From contig NZ_JAXMOH010000005.1 in the NCBI RefSeq assembly GCF_034670005.1, forward strand, positions 62,001-126,000: a DNA stretch of 64,000 bases. The letters are read 5' to 3'. Positions 1 to 8,475 of this stretch are shown here, piece by piece. Within the stretch, counting starts at the first letter, position 1; every line of letters begins with the position of its first letter. The notes beneath the pieces are model-generated. The model did no database searches, was not told the DNA's origin, and saw only the letters and a program-made list of their open reading frames with translations. The DNA is from Thalassobius sp034670005 (lineage in GTDB: Bacteria; Pseudomonadota; Alphaproteobacteria; Rhodobacterales; Rhodobacteraceae). Both the position numbers and the translations under genes were made by a program.

Positions 1-1071
1 GATATCGACGACGCACGCGAACGTATGCAGCAGGCGCAGGAACGGCTGAACGAGGCGATGAAGCGCGGCGCCAGCGAAAACGAAATAGCCGAACTGATGC
101 AGGAATTGCGCGACGCGACACAGGATTACATGCGGCAATTATCGCGTCAGGCGCAGCAACAGCAACAACAGAACGAAAATTTCGACAGCGCCGAGAACCA
201 ACAATCCATGCAGATGGATATGAATGATCTGCAACGCATGATGGACCGGATTCAGGACCTGATGGAACAAGGCCGCATGGCAGAAGCGCAGCAGGCGCTG
301 GAAGAGCTGCAACAGTTGATGGAAAACATGCGGGTGACGCAGGGTGGCGAAGGGCAACCTTCGCCCGGGCAGCAGACGATGGACAATCTGGCTGAAACCC
401 TGCGCGATCAGCAGGGCCTGTCGGATCAGTCGTTCCGCGATCTGCAAGAGCAATTCAATCCCGGTGCCAATCAGGGCCAGTCGCAGAACAATCAGGGCCG
501 CAACGGCGGCGAAGGACAGGGACAGTCACATGACGGTCAGGGCGACGGTCAGCAAGGTGAAACCGGCCAGCCTGGGGAACGCAGCCTGGCCGAACGGCAG
601 AACGATCTGCGCGAAGAATTGAACCGCCAGCGCGGCAACCTTCCGGGACAGGACACTCAGGCGGGGCAGGCCGCCCGCGACGCCTTGGAACAGGCCGACC
701 GCGCCATGCGCGGGGCCGAGGATGCGCTGCGTCAGGACGATTTGGCCGGTGCGATTGACCAACAGGCCGAAGCGATGAACGCCTTACGCGAAGGGATCCG
801 CAATCTGGGTGAAGCACTGGCCGAAGCTGAACAGGAACGTCAGGGCGGACAGGGTCAGGCACAGGGCAATGCCCGGTCGGCAGAACGCGATCCGCTGGGC
901 CGCAGCCCGGGGACCGGCGGGGCGCTGGGGGGCGATCAGGACCTGCTTCAGGGCGAAGATGTCTATCGCCGGGCGCGTGAATTACTGGACGAAATCCGCC
1001 GTCGGTCCGGCGAAGGGGCCAGATCGCGCGAAGAGCTGGATTATCTCAAGCGGCTGCTGGAGAGATTCTGA
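1..1071 (+). CDS. DUF4175 family protein, C-terminal part (5' end outside window)
   Basis: The frame is open from base 1 with no start signal, so the gene begins before the window; only about the last 356 residues are present. The segment is very rich in Gln, Glu, Arg and Asn, with coiled-coil-like stretches (residues 1-100 of the visible part) and a Gln/Gly/Asn-rich low-complexity linker in the middle. This pattern matches the C-terminus of the large DUF4175 (TIGR02302-type) membrane proteins common in Alphaproteobacteria, whose function is not established. The last 26 bases overlap the 3' end of the convergent histidine kinase gene. The family call rests on composition and memory of the family, not on a conserved catalytic motif. 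Confidence 0.75.
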   Translation, partial: DIDDARERMQQAQERLNEAMKRGASENEIAELMQELRDATQDYMRQLSRQAQQQQQQNENFDSAENQQSMQMDMNDLQRMMDRIQDLMEQGRMAEAQQALEELQQLMENMRVTQGGEGQPSPGQQTMDNLAETLRDQQGLSDQSFRDLQEQFNPGANQGQSQNNQGRNGGEGQGQSHDGQGDGQQGETGQPGERSLAERQNDLREELNRQRGNLPGQDTQAGQAARDALEQADRAMRGAEDALRQDDLAGAIDQQAEAMNALREGIRNLGEALAEAEQERQGGQGQAQGNARSAERDPLGRSPGTGGALGGDQDLLQGEDVYRRARELLDEIRRRSGEGARSREELDYLKRLLERF

Positions 1072-2362
1072 CCTGCCCGGCGATCGGCAGATCAATCCAC
1101 AATTCACAACTGTCAGCGTGCCGTTTACCGGTGCCGACACCGATGCGACCGTTCATCGCCTTTGCATAAGCGCCTGCAATTGCCATCCCTATCCGGCTGT
1201 CCGCCCCGAGATTGAAGCTCGTATCAAGCGGTTCGTCGAACCGGAAAAGGTTTTCGCGTTCGCGTACCGGTATGTTTGGGCCATTATCGCTGACCGAAAG
1301 CCGCATGATTTTGTCGCCAGAGATCAGCTCAATCCTGATCTGTCCACCCTGTGTCGCGTTGCTAATTGCGCGGTCGATCAGATGGAACAGGGCTTCGGTC
1401 AGCATGGCGGGATCGGCAAGGACACGGATCCCCTCGGCCTTGATGATCTTTACCTTGATTTCTTTCAGTGCAATGTCGTCTTGTAATCTTTCGATGGCCT
1501 GTCCGACATGGTAGTTCGGATTGACCTCCTGCGGCACGGCTTGCACCGATCCGGACAGCAGGCGTGTAAGAGCGGTGGTGCGCTCGGTCTGCGCCAGAAT
1601 ATCCAGCCCGGCGCTGCAAATCGCTTCGGCGGTGCGCCGGATTTCAGGCGGCGCATCGGGGTGGTTCTGCAACAGTTCCGACGCTCCGATGACCGCATTC
1701 AGCGGCGTCCGTATTTCGTGACTCATCGAAGACAGAAAGGCGGTCTTAGAGCGCCCCGCTTTCTTTTCTGCGCGCAGAGCCTTGCGCAGGGCCAGATCGT
1801 ATCGCTGTGCGATCCAGTTATAGAGAGTGAAATCCAGCAACACGAAAATCACCGTATAGGCCGCATAGACATAGCGATAAGCGACTGCCTGATCTTGCCC
1901 AACTTCGACATAGGCCAGATTGCCGAAATTGGTCGCCTGCAGGATCAGCCAGCAGATGATCGGCAGGATGGCGAAGGCCAGGACCAGCGCCCTGTTGTCA
2001 CGCCACGACAGGACCAGGAAAGGCAAACCGACATAAAGATAGAAATGATACCAGTAGTTGCTGTCGGGATGGATGGTCAAACTGCCCAGTAAGGCGCCGA
2101 GATTGAGCATGCTAAGCAGTATCAAACGTGCACTCAGGTGCCGGCCACGGCGATGCAGGAAAACCCCGGCCACCGCGCCGATCAAGACCAAGAGGCTGCC
2201 AATCGCCGTCATATATGCGCCCGCTACGAACAGGGTCAGCATTTCGATGAAGGCAATGATCGCGATACTGATGGCAATGTTGAACGCGGCGCGAACCTGG
2301 CGTCGGTTCCTGGCCGGTTGCGGATAGAACCGAAGCGTACCGTTATCAAAGCGCTCGAACAC
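1046..2362 (-). CDS. Membrane histidine kinase homologue with intact H-box but degraded ATP-binding domain
   Basis: 438 residues with a GTG start, supported by AGGAGG eight bases upstream. About six hydrophobic segments fill residues 25-185, followed by a HisKA domain with a canonical H-box (SHEIRTPLN, phospho-acceptor His215, codon at 1718-1720). The C-terminal HATPase domain is decayed at each nucleotide-binding motif: the N-box Asn is Arg331, the G1 box reads DNGPNIP instead of DxGxG, the F-box is altered, and the G2 box reads SRIGM instead of GxGxGL. It should therefore accept phosphate but bind ATP poorly. The neighbour upstream on the same strand is a colinear paralogue with the opposite defect. 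No response regulator gene is adjacent. The signal sensed is unknown. Confidence 0.85.
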   Translation of the reverse strand: MFERFDNGTLRFYPQPARNRRQVRAAFNIAISIAIIAFIEMLTLFVAGAYMTAIGSLLVLIGAVAGVFLHRRGRHLSARLILLSMLNLGALLGSLTIHPDSNYWYHFYLYVGLPFLVLSWRDNRALVLAFAILPIICWLILQATNFGNLAYVEVGQDQAVAYRYVYAAYTVIFVLLDFTLYNWIAQRYDLALRKALRAEKKAGRSKTAFLSSMSHEIRTPLNAVIGASELLQNHPDAPPEIRRTAEAICSAGLDILAQTERTTALTRLLSGSVQAVPQEVNPNYHVGQAIERLQDDIALKEIKVKIIKAEGIRVLADPAMLTEALFHLIDRAISNATQGGQIRIELISGDKIMRLSVSDNGPNIPVRERENLFRFDEPLDTSFNLGADSRIGMAIAGAYAKAMNGRIGVGTGKRHADSCELWIDLPIAGQVRISPAAA

Positions 2363-2520
2363 GTCTTGCTTGCCTCCTGTTGGTTCGCGTTACCATCGCG
2401 TCGCGCGGCTGATTGTTTGTGTAACTCTAGTTAAACGTCAAATCCGCATTTTTTTTCAGGCGACCGCCGGTATCAGGCACGGCCAGCGCCGTGGCGCTTC
2501 GTTTCATTGCGGAAAAGCGA

Positions 2521-3810
2521 CTAATTGTCAGCAATCGGCAGCTCGACCCAGACATGGGCGCCGCCATCTGCACAGCTGCTGATTCCGATATCGCCCGACA
2601 TTGCTTCGACATAGGCTTTGGCGATGGTCAGGCCAATGCCACCGCCCGGTTCCGTCCCCAGAGATTGTTCCAGACGTTCGAAGGGTAAAAACACCTTCTC
2701 TCGTTTGTTCCGCGGGATGCCGGGGCCGTTATCCTTGACCGAAATGCGCAATTTGTGGTCCAGCCCATGAGCTACAACGATCCGGATTTTGCCATTTTCC
2801 GGCGAATATTTTGCTGCGTTGTCAACTAGTTGAGAAAGCGCTTCCTTAAACATCCGGCTATCGGCCAATACCAGATCGAAACAGGTCCGCGTGGTATCGA
2901 TATGGATATTTTTCGATTGGACGAGGTCCTTGGACTGGTCAAGAACCGAAGAGATCAATTCCATTGGATCTTCGTGCCGCAGCGTGACATTAACCTCGCC
3001 GCCGCTGATACTGGCGTAGGACAAGCTTTTTTCCATCAGGGACAGGATGTCCTGTCCGGCTTGGCCGATATAGGTCGCCAGCCTGAGCGTGTCCGCGGTC
3101 GCATCGGGATGGTTGCGCAACAGCTCTGCGCCGCCAATAATGGTGTTCAGCGGTGTCTGCAGTTCATTGTTCATTGATGACAAGAACGCGGTCTTGGCCC
3201 GGCCCGCCTTTTTCTCTGCGCTCAGAGATTGGCGCAACGCCTCGTAATAGCGATGCGTCACGAAATCGAAATAGCCGAATTCCAGCGCGAGGAAGACAAA
3301 CACCAAGAAGGAATGCCAGTAGGAAAAGGCCTTTGACGTCTCAACATCAATCTCGACATAGGCACCGTTGCCATAATTGGTAATGAGCAGAATGTTCCAC
3401 AGGATCAACGGCAGGACCGACAGGCCCATCACGACTTTCTGGTTCTCGCGCCAGGAAAAAACGATGAAAGGAAGGCCGACAAAGGCCAGCATGATCAACG
3501 AAGCATTGCCGACCGGGTCTTCGAAATAGCAGGATACAAACAGCAGCAGGTTGGAAATCAGCAGCATCAGAACCCGCCCGGCGGTATGGAGGCCGACGCG
3601 GCTCAGCAGTCCCGAAACAGCAAGTCCAACCAATCCAGCCACTGACAAAGCGGTCGAAACCGGCGCGCTCAGCAGCGCGTTAGTGATTATCGAGTAAACC
3701 GCAAAACCGATCAGGATCAACAGGACCGTATTCGACGTCTTCTCCCGCCGCCCGAAACGGGCCGGCACGGGCAAGGAGCGATATTCGCCGAAGTTGAATC
3801 GCTGGAACAC
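2521..3810 (-). CDS. Membrane histidine kinase homologue with intact ATPase domain but no phospho-acceptor histidine
   Basis: 429 residues with a GTG start preceded by AGGAG. It aligns with the downstream paralogue with few gaps: about six membrane segments (residues 25-185), the shared motif AEKKAGR-KTAFLSSM, then HisKA and HATPase domains. The H-box reads NNELQTPLN, so Asn215 (codon 3166-3168) replaces the phosphorylated His. The ATP-binding motifs are complete: N-box with Asn331, G1 DNGPGIP (360-366), F-box FLPFER and G2 GGGIGL (389-394). It looks like an active catalytic domain that cannot phosphorylate itself at the usual site. The gap to the partner is 158 bases. Joint action as a heterodimer is inference. 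Confidence 0.85.
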   Translation of the reverse strand: MFQRFNFGEYRSLPVPARFGRREKTSNTVLLILIGFAVYSIITNALLSAPVSTALSVAGLVGLAVSGLLSRVGLHTAGRVLMLLISNLLLFVSCYFEDPVGNASLIMLAFVGLPFIVFSWRENQKVVMGLSVLPLILWNILLITNYGNGAYVEIDVETSKAFSYWHSFLVFVFLALEFGYFDFVTHRYYEALRQSLSAEKKAGRAKTAFLSSMNNELQTPLNTIIGGAELLRNHPDATADTLRLATYIGQAGQDILSLMEKSLSYASISGGEVNVTLRHEDPMELISSVLDQSKDLVQSKNIHIDTTRTCFDLVLADSRMFKEALSQLVDNAAKYSPENGKIRIVVAHGLDHKLRISVKDNGPGIPRNKREKVFLPFERLEQSLGTEPGGGIGLTIAKAYVEAMSGDIGISSCADGGAHVWVELPIADN

Positions 3811-3960
3811 CGCTTTTCACTCCTAATAGCAGCAACACAAAAGCCTGGCGCAGCATTCCAAGACCTGGTGAAAGGTCCGGAAAGGCGTCCAAGCCCACTC
3901 AAAATCAGAGAGATAATAGCATTTCCGGAAACAGGGGAACGAAAATATATACCAAAGGGT

Positions 3961-3993
3961 TAAAAAAGAAGCCCCGGGAGAACCCCGGGGCTG
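3961..3993 (-). terminator. Rho-independent terminator of leuA
   Basis: An inverted repeat AGCCCCGG / CCGGGGCT (3971-3978 with 3986-3993) lies just past the leuA stop; on the minus strand the stem is followed by a T-rich run (plus-strand A run at 3963-3970). Confidence 0.85.
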
Positions 3994-4017
3994 TCTAATG
4001 GATGCATCGCGATTGGA

Positions 4018-5595
4018 TCAATGAACGTCTTTGTAGTTAATCTCCCGGCGGTCTCCACCAGGCGATGTTTTTTCACGTCTTACGATCAATCTGTTAAGGG
4101 CGTGTATATAGGCTTTCACGCTTGCCACAACCGTATCCGTGTCGGCCGATTGTCCGGTCGCGATTCTGCCGTCTTCTTCGATTCGGACCGAAACCGTGGC
4201 CTGTGCGTCGGTGCCTTCGGTGACCGCATGGACCTGATACAACTGCAACTTTGCATTGTGCGGGTACAGCATTTTGACGGCGTTGAAGGCTGCGTCGACC
4301 GGGCCGTCGCCAGTGGCGTCGATGGTCTTTTCCTCGCCATCGACACTCATCGTCAGTTCGGCTTCCTGCGGGCCCTCGGTGCCGCAAACGACCCGCAGCC
4401 GCTTCAGTTGCAGCACGTCCGTGCCACCCTGCACGACCTCGTCCTGCACAAGCGCGATCAGATCATCGTCAAAGACTTCCTTCTTGCGATCGGCCAGTTC
4501 CTTGAACCGCACGAAGATGTCATTCAACTGATTGGCAGCCAGATCGAAGCCAAGCTCGTTCATCTTGGCGCGCAGCGCGGCGCGGCCGGAATGTTTGCCC
4601 AGCGGCAGTGAAGTGCCCGCGATCCCCACATCTTCGGGACGCATGATTTCGAAGGTTTCCGCGTTTTTCAGCATACCGTCCTGGTGAATGCCGCTTTCGT
4701 GGGCAAAGGCGTTTTTACCGACGATGGCCTTGTTGAACTGCACCGGGAATCCCGACACGGTCGCGACCCGCCGCGAGATATGCATGATCTTGGTGGTGTC
4801 GATCCGGGTCTGGTAGGGCATGATGTCGTTGCGCACCTTGAGCGCCATCACCACTTCTTCCAGCGCGGTATTGCCAGCCCGTTCACCCAGACCGTTGACG
4901 GTGCATTCGATCTGCCGCGCGCCCGCTTCGACCGCGGCCAGCGCGTTGGCGGTCGCCATGCCAAGGTCATTATGGCAATGAGTGGCGAAAATTACCTCGT
5001 CGGCACCGGGTACTTTTTCGATCAGCATCCGGATCAGATCGGCGCTTTCGCGCGGCGCGGTATAGCCCACGGTGTCGGGAATGTTGATCGTTGTAGCACC
5101 GGCCTTGATCGCGATCTCGATCACCCGGCACAGGTAATCGTGTTCGGTGCGCGTCGCGTCCATCGGCGACCATTGAACGTCGTCGCACAGGTTGCGCGCG
5201 TGGGTCACCGTGTCGTGGATTTTCTCGGCCATTTCATCCATCGACAGGTTGGGAATGGCCCGGTGCAGCGGCGATGTGCCGATGAAGGTGTGGATGCGCG
5301 GCTTTCCAGCGTGTTTCACCGCTTCCCAGCAACGGTCGATATCCTTCAAATTGGCACGCGCCAGCCCGCAGATCACGGAATTCTTCGACCGCTCGGAAAT
5401 CTGTTTCACCGCTTCGAAATCGCCCTCGGATGCGATCGGGAAACCGGCTTCGATAATATCGACGCCCATATCATCCAGCAGCTCGGCGATTTCCAGTTTT
5501 TCGTCATGGGTCATGGTTGCGCCGGGGCTTTGTTCGCCGTCGCGCAGGGTCGTGTCAAAGATCAAGACTTGGTCTTGCTTGGTCATATCGGTCAT
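4018..5595 (-). CDS. leuA: 2-isopropylmalate synthase
   Basis: Catalyses the first committed step of leucine synthesis: acetyl-CoA plus 2-oxoisovalerate to 2-isopropylmalate, in the cytoplasm. The 525-residue length fits the family. The N-terminal HMGL-like TIM barrel shows DTTLRDGEQSPG (residues 14-25) and the metal-binding HCHNDLG near residue 205. GLGERAGN follows, and a C-terminal LeuA regulatory domain (from about residue 370) confers leucine feedback inhibition in known relatives. The ATG at 5595 was chosen because it follows GAGA; ATG at 5586 is an in-frame alternative. A leucine-rich leader peptide and competing RNA stems precede the gene, so attenuation control is likely. A terminator follows directly. 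Confidence 0.96.
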   Translation of the reverse strand: MTDMTKQDQVLIFDTTLRDGEQSPGATMTHDEKLEIAELLDDMGVDIIEAGFPIASEGDFEAVKQISERSKNSVICGLARANLKDIDRCWEAVKHAGKPRIHTFIGTSPLHRAIPNLSMDEMAEKIHDTVTHARNLCDDVQWSPMDATRTEHDYLCRVIEIAIKAGATTINIPDTVGYTAPRESADLIRMLIEKVPGADEVIFATHCHNDLGMATANALAAVEAGARQIECTVNGLGERAGNTALEEVVMALKVRNDIMPYQTRIDTTKIMHISRRVATVSGFPVQFNKAIVGKNAFAHESGIHQDGMLKNAETFEIMRPEDVGIAGTSLPLGKHSGRAALRAKMNELGFDLAANQLNDIFVRFKELADRKKEVFDDDLIALVQDEVVQGGTDVLQLKRLRVVCGTEGPQEAELTMSVDGEEKTIDATGDGPVDAAFNAVKMLYPHNAKLQLYQVHAVTEGTDAQATVSVRIEEDGRIATGQSADTDTVVASVKAYIHALNRLIVRREKTSPGGDRREINYKDVH

Positions 5596-5623
5596 GTCGG
5601 GTCTCTTTATCTAATCTTGCTTA

Positions 5624-5684
5624 AGCCTGGGCGCGAAGGAACACATCCTCTGAGCGGTCGCGCCGGGGCTGGCACGCTCAGAGG
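5624..5684 (-). promoter_or_regulatory. Attenuator-like competing stems upstream of leuA
   Basis: Two mutually exclusive stems can be drawn on the minus strand. Stem A is a perfect 10-bp repeat CCTCTGAGCG / CGCTCAGAGG (5675-5684 with 5647-5656). Stem B pairs the loop segment of A (5658-5670, core GGCGCGA) with 5624-5636 (core TCGCGCC, outer AGCC/GGCT). The arms interleave A1-B1-A2-B2, as in amino-acid operon attenuators. The leader peptide stop lies in A1, so ribosome position could choose between stems. No long U-run follows stem B, so the effect may be on translation or Rho access rather than classical termination. Confidence 0.6.
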
Positions 5685-5767
5685 CGGCTTAGCAATAGCA
5701 GGGCAGCAAGCGACAGCGCGCCGTCAATGCGGCGTGGTGCGGTCGTGATATGGCCCTTGGTCATCAT
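5678..5767 (-). CDS. leuA leader peptide
   Basis: A 29-residue reading frame, too short for usual gene calling, starts at ATG 5767 (or the next codon, 5764) and ends with LAALLLLSRL followed by TGA. Seven of the last 15 residues are leucine, including four in a row, two of them the uncommon codon CTA. It lies 82 bases before leuA on the same strand, and its stop codon is inside the first arm of a perfect hairpin. This is the usual layout of a leucine attenuation leader: ribosomes stalling at Leu codons under starvation would change the downstream fold. A TATAAAAT element at 5774-5781 is close enough that the transcript could be nearly leaderless. Function is inferred from layout. Confidence 0.75.
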   Translation of the reverse strand: MMTKGHITTAPRRIDGALSLAALLLLSRL

Positions 5768-5889
5768 GGGATCATTTTATAGCCGCTGAGCTGTGAAAGA
5801 AAACCCTCAATCGATAGATTCTCCACTCCGCCATATCCAGATGGATCAACGAAGGAGGCGTTCTTGGGGTTTTACCTTTGCCCGGAATA

Positions 5890-5917
5890 GAAAAACCGCC
5901 CCGGTATGGGGGCGGTT
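5890..5917 (-). terminator. Rho-independent terminator of the cold-shock gene
   Basis: Perfect stem AACCGCCCC / GGGGCGGTT (5894-5902 with 5909-5917) followed on the minus strand by a T run; it lies about 30 bases past the cold-shock stop codon. Confidence 0.85.
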
Positions 5918-5945
5918 ATCAATCGAAACTTCTGTGGCTCGAGGC

Positions 5946-6152
5946 TCAGAGCAGGCTCAGATCCACCGCGCTTTCACGACCGTCGCGGCCCGATTGCAGA
6001 TCGTAGCTGACCTTTTGATCGTCTGCCAGCCCGGTCAGGCCGGACCGTTCCACTGCGGAAATATGGACAAAAATGTCCTTTCCGCCGTCGTCGGGGGCGA
6101 TGAAGCCATAGCCTTTGGTGGTGTTGAACCATTTAACAGTGCCGGTGGGCAT
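5946..6152 (-). CDS. Cold-shock protein, CspA family
   Basis: 68-residue single cold-shock domain. Both RNA-binding motifs are clear: RNP1-like KGYGFI (residues 13-18) and RNP2-like DIFVHI (26-31). Members bind single-stranded nucleic acid and act as RNA chaperones. The start has a strong ribosome site (AAAGGAGA, eight bases before ATG). About 225 bases separate it from the divergent thioredoxin gene; a long untranslated leader of the kind that controls cspA-type genes would fit there, but no specific element was identified. It ends in a good terminator. Which paralogue (cold-induced or constitutive) cannot be told from sequence. Confidence 0.93.
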   Translation of the reverse strand: MPTGTVKWFNTTKGYGFIAPDDGGKDIFVHISAVERSGLTGLADDQKVSYDLQSGRDGRESAVDLSLL

Positions 6153-6380
6153 GTCGTGTCTCCTTTGATAGTGCTGCCCGCGGAATTGCGGCAGCTCGGC
6201 TCGTCAGTCCAAGATCGAAAAACTGAGCCGTCAAAGGGCCGTGGTCGATAGAGAGTAACGTCGCCCTGAAAATATGAGCGCAGTATTGAGTCATGGCAAG
6301 TGTGATCTTGATCTGTGGTCTTGTCGTTTTGCCGGGGCTTATTATATTCGAAAATGAATATATGAACAAAGGAGGCCGTG

Positions 6381-6812
6381 ATGGCGCCGAAAAAAATCAC
6401 CTGCCTGGACTGCGGTCAGGTCAACCGCGTTCCCGAAGATAAACTCACCGCAGCGCCGAAATGCGGAACCTGCGGCGCAAAGCTGATTTCCAGCAAGGCG
6501 GTCGAGATTGATTTCGACACGCTGCAAAAGGCAGCGCGCAACGACGACCTGCCTCTGGTGGTTGATTTCTGGGCACCGTGGTGCGGTCCCTGCCGGATGA
6601 TGGCGCCGGAATTTTCCAAGGCGGCCGGGGTGTTGAACGGTCAGGCGCGGCTGGTCAAGCTGAACACCGAAGCCCACCCCAAGGCCGGAGCGGCCTATAA
6701 TATTCGTGGCATTCCGACCATGGCGGCCTTTGCCAACGGTCGTGAAAAGGCGCGCCAATCGGGGGCAATCCCGGCCCCGGCCATTGTCGATTGGGTCAAA
6801 GCTGCGGTTTGA
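6381..6812 (+). CDS. trxC: Thioredoxin 2 (zinc-binding thioredoxin)
   Basis: 143-residue thiol-disulfide oxidoreductase. The N-terminus holds a zinc ribbon of two CxxC pairs (Cys8/Cys11 and Cys28/Cys31), followed by a thioredoxin fold with active site WCGPC (residues 67-71) and the cis-proline loop GIPT. The combination of zinc ribbon and WCGPC is typical of TrxC, which reduces cytosolic proteins and in E. coli is tied to oxidative stress. ATG 6381 is preferred because GGAGG is five bases upstream; an in-frame GTG at 6378 would be too close. It is transcribed divergently from the cold-shock gene and convergently with the monooxygenase-like gene downstream. Confidence 0.92.
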   Translation: MAPKKITCLDCGQVNRVPEDKLTAAPKCGTCGAKLISSKAVEIDFDTLQKAARNDDLPLVVDFWAPWCGPCRMMAPEFSKAAGVLNGQARLVKLNTEAHPKAGAAYNIRGIPTMAAFANGREKARQSGAIPAPAIVDWVKAAV

Positions 6813-6839
6813 CTTGATCGGTTTGGCCCTACAGCGTCG

Positions 6840-7160
6840 TCAATTGAAACTGTAGGCCACGTCATACATGACCGGCTCGAAGCTTTTACACAGATCGGCA
6901 ATCTTGCGATTGCGGCTGCGCATCTCCTTGGTGCGCAGCATTGCTTGAAAATCCTCGCGCTTGCGCCATTGCGAATAGCTGGCGATCCGGGTCTGCGCAT
7001 CATTCACATGCAAACCCGCAGCGATGAACCCCGGTTGCTTTGAGATGAAGCTTTGATAGGCATCCGTCAGCGCCTCAAGCAGGTCCTGACAGGTGCCGGG
7101 CGTCATTTCAAAGGTGGTGAGGACCGTCTGAAAATCATTATCTTGCGAGATCTTGGGCAT
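6840..7160 (-). CDS. ABM-domain (antibiotic biosynthesis monooxygenase-like) protein
   Basis: 106 residues with the dimeric ferredoxin-like fold pattern of the ABM superfamily: an initial strand (FQTVLTTFEM), a helix with a QPGFIAAGLHV-type turn (about residues 42-52), and a central SYSQWRKREDF segment (about 61-71) that matches the conserved S-W-x-s-xed-f motif. Family members include quinol monooxygenases, haem-degrading enzymes and proteins with no known activity, so the substrate cannot be named. The start has GGGAGG seven bases upstream. It appears to be a single-gene unit between convergent and divergent neighbours. Confidence 0.72.
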   Translation of the reverse strand: MPKISQDNDFQTVLTTFEMTPGTCQDLLEALTDAYQSFISKQPGFIAAGLHVNDAQTRIASYSQWRKREDFQAMLRTKEMRSRNRKIADLCKSFEPVMYDVAYSFN

Positions 7161-7274
7161 TTTTTTCCTCCCTTTGATGCCTTAGCCTAGCACCGGGGCA
7201 GGAAAATCCAAAAGCGCGAAATCTTTAATTCGCTATTTACTAAAATCCGTCAGAGTTTGCGGAGGAGCGGAGCG

Positions 7275-7925
7275 ATGCGCAAAATCCTCTTGGCGATCTG
7301 TTTTGGATTGATCCCCGTTATAGCCCCGGCGGGGGCGTGGCTACGTGAACAGGGAACGGGTTTCTTTTCTTCAAGCGTTTACCTGATCGATCCCAATTCG
7401 GGCGGCAATCACTATGCCGGTCTCTATCTGGAATATGGGGTGGCGCCGCGGCTGACCTTGGGGCTTGATCTGGGTCGCGGCGTGTCGGGCAATACCAAAA
7501 CCATCGGTTTCCTGAAATTTCCCATCGGGTCGACACAGGGTCCGCATCATGTCGCGCTGGATTTGGGATTCGGGGAAATCGCCGGCAATCCGACATTCCG
7601 TCCTGGATTATCCTATGGACGTGGGTTTTCCAGCCGCTTCGGGGACGGATGGATATCGCTTGAAACCGCGATCGAGCTGAATCTGCGCGATGAAACCTCC
7701 GATTTCAAAGCCGACCTGACCTTCGGGTTGAACCGCGATGACCGCCATAAAATCATGCTGCAACTCCAAAGCGGCAAAGCGGTGGGCGATCCCCCGTTCT
7801 TGCGACTTGTTCCCTCGGTGACACGCGCAATCGGCAACGGCTGGCTGTTGGAACTGGGCGTTACCCAAGAAGTGATCGGCGGCACTGCAAGCGGGTTGAA
7901 ATTCAGCCTGTGGCGGGATTTCTGA
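7275..7925 (+). CDS. Predicted secreted or outer-membrane beta-barrel protein of unknown function
   Basis: 216 residues from ATG 7275, which has GGAGG and a second GGAG upstream. Residues 1-21 form a Sec signal peptide with a likely cut after APAGA. The mature part alternates hydrophobic and polar residues with many Gly, Tyr and Asp turns (for example YAGLYLEYGVAPRLTLGLDLG) and ends in Phe (LWRDF), the usual last residue of outer-membrane barrels. I recognise no named family. The surrounding genes give no functional hint. A barrel is inference from strand pattern and the C-terminal Phe. Confidence 0.65.
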   Translation: MRKILLAICFGLIPVIAPAGAWLREQGTGFFSSSVYLIDPNSGGNHYAGLYLEYGVAPRLTLGLDLGRGVSGNTKTIGFLKFPIGSTQGPHHVALDLGFGEIAGNPTFRPGLSYGRGFSSRFGDGWISLETAIELNLRDETSDFKADLTFGLNRDDRHKIMLQLQSGKAVGDPPFLRLVPSVTRAIGNGWLLELGVTQEVIGGTASGLKFSLWRDF

Positions 7926-7990
7926 ACTCCGGCGGGGCAGGGCGCATGGCCGCCCTTGTCCTTCAATCGTCATCGCCCTAGCGTTCTCCC

Positions 7991-8473
7991 ATGCCTGATC
8001 TGATCCGACCGACCGATGACGACGCCCGCCAATTGGCCCGCGATCTGCTGGACAGCGCCCGTTACGGCGCACTGGCCGTGCTCGAACCCGACAGCGGTCA
8101 GCCGCTGGTCAGCCGTGTTGCCGTGGGAACCTCGCCACAGGGGCAGCCGGTCAGCCTTGTTTCGGACCTGGCGCATCACACCCGTGCCCTGCAGAAAAAC
8201 CCCGCCTGCTCTCTGTTGGTGGGGGAACCGGGGGACAAGGGCGATCCGCTGACCCATCCGCGCCTGACATTGCAGGCGCAGGCCCGTTTTCTGGGCCATG
8301 GCGACCGCGGACATGCCGAATTGGCCGCGCATTATCTGCGCGACCACCCCAAGGCAAAGCTCTATATCGGCTTTGCCGATTTTTCATTTGTCTTGTTCGA
8401 CGTATCCGGGGCGTTTCTCAATGGCGGGTTCGGTAGGGCCTTCACCCTGACACCTGATGATTTGCGCCTCTAA
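7991..8473 (+). CDS. Pyridoxamine 5'-phosphate oxidase-like (HugZ-type) flavin-binding protein
   Basis: 160 residues matching the split-barrel flavin-binding fold: an N-terminal helix region (ARQLARDLLDSARYGALAVL), VSRVAV strand, a LVSDLAHHTRALQKNPACSLLVG segment typical of PNPOx-like proteins, and a RLTLQAQA strand. Relatives are short HugZ-like proteins; true HugZ enzymes degrade haem, but this one lacks the extra C-terminal domain, so it may only bind FMN or haem. The C-terminus has ADFSFVLFDVSGAFLNGGFGRAF, a common end of this group. It stands alone, ending three bases before the convergent beta-helix gene. Confidence 0.78.
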   Translation: MPDLIRPTDDDARQLARDLLDSARYGALAVLEPDSGQPLVSRVAVGTSPQGQPVSLVSDLAHHTRALQKNPACSLLVGEPGDKGDPLTHPRLTLQAQARFLGHGDRGHAELAAHYLRDHPKAKLYIGFADFSFVLFDVSGAFLNGGFGRAFTLTPDDLRL

Positions 8474-8475
8474 AC

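Noticed and set aside
6153..6380. Gap between the cold-shock and thioredoxin genes considered as a riboswitch or thermosensor
   Set aside because: Length fits a long leader, but no defined conserved element could be drawn by eye.
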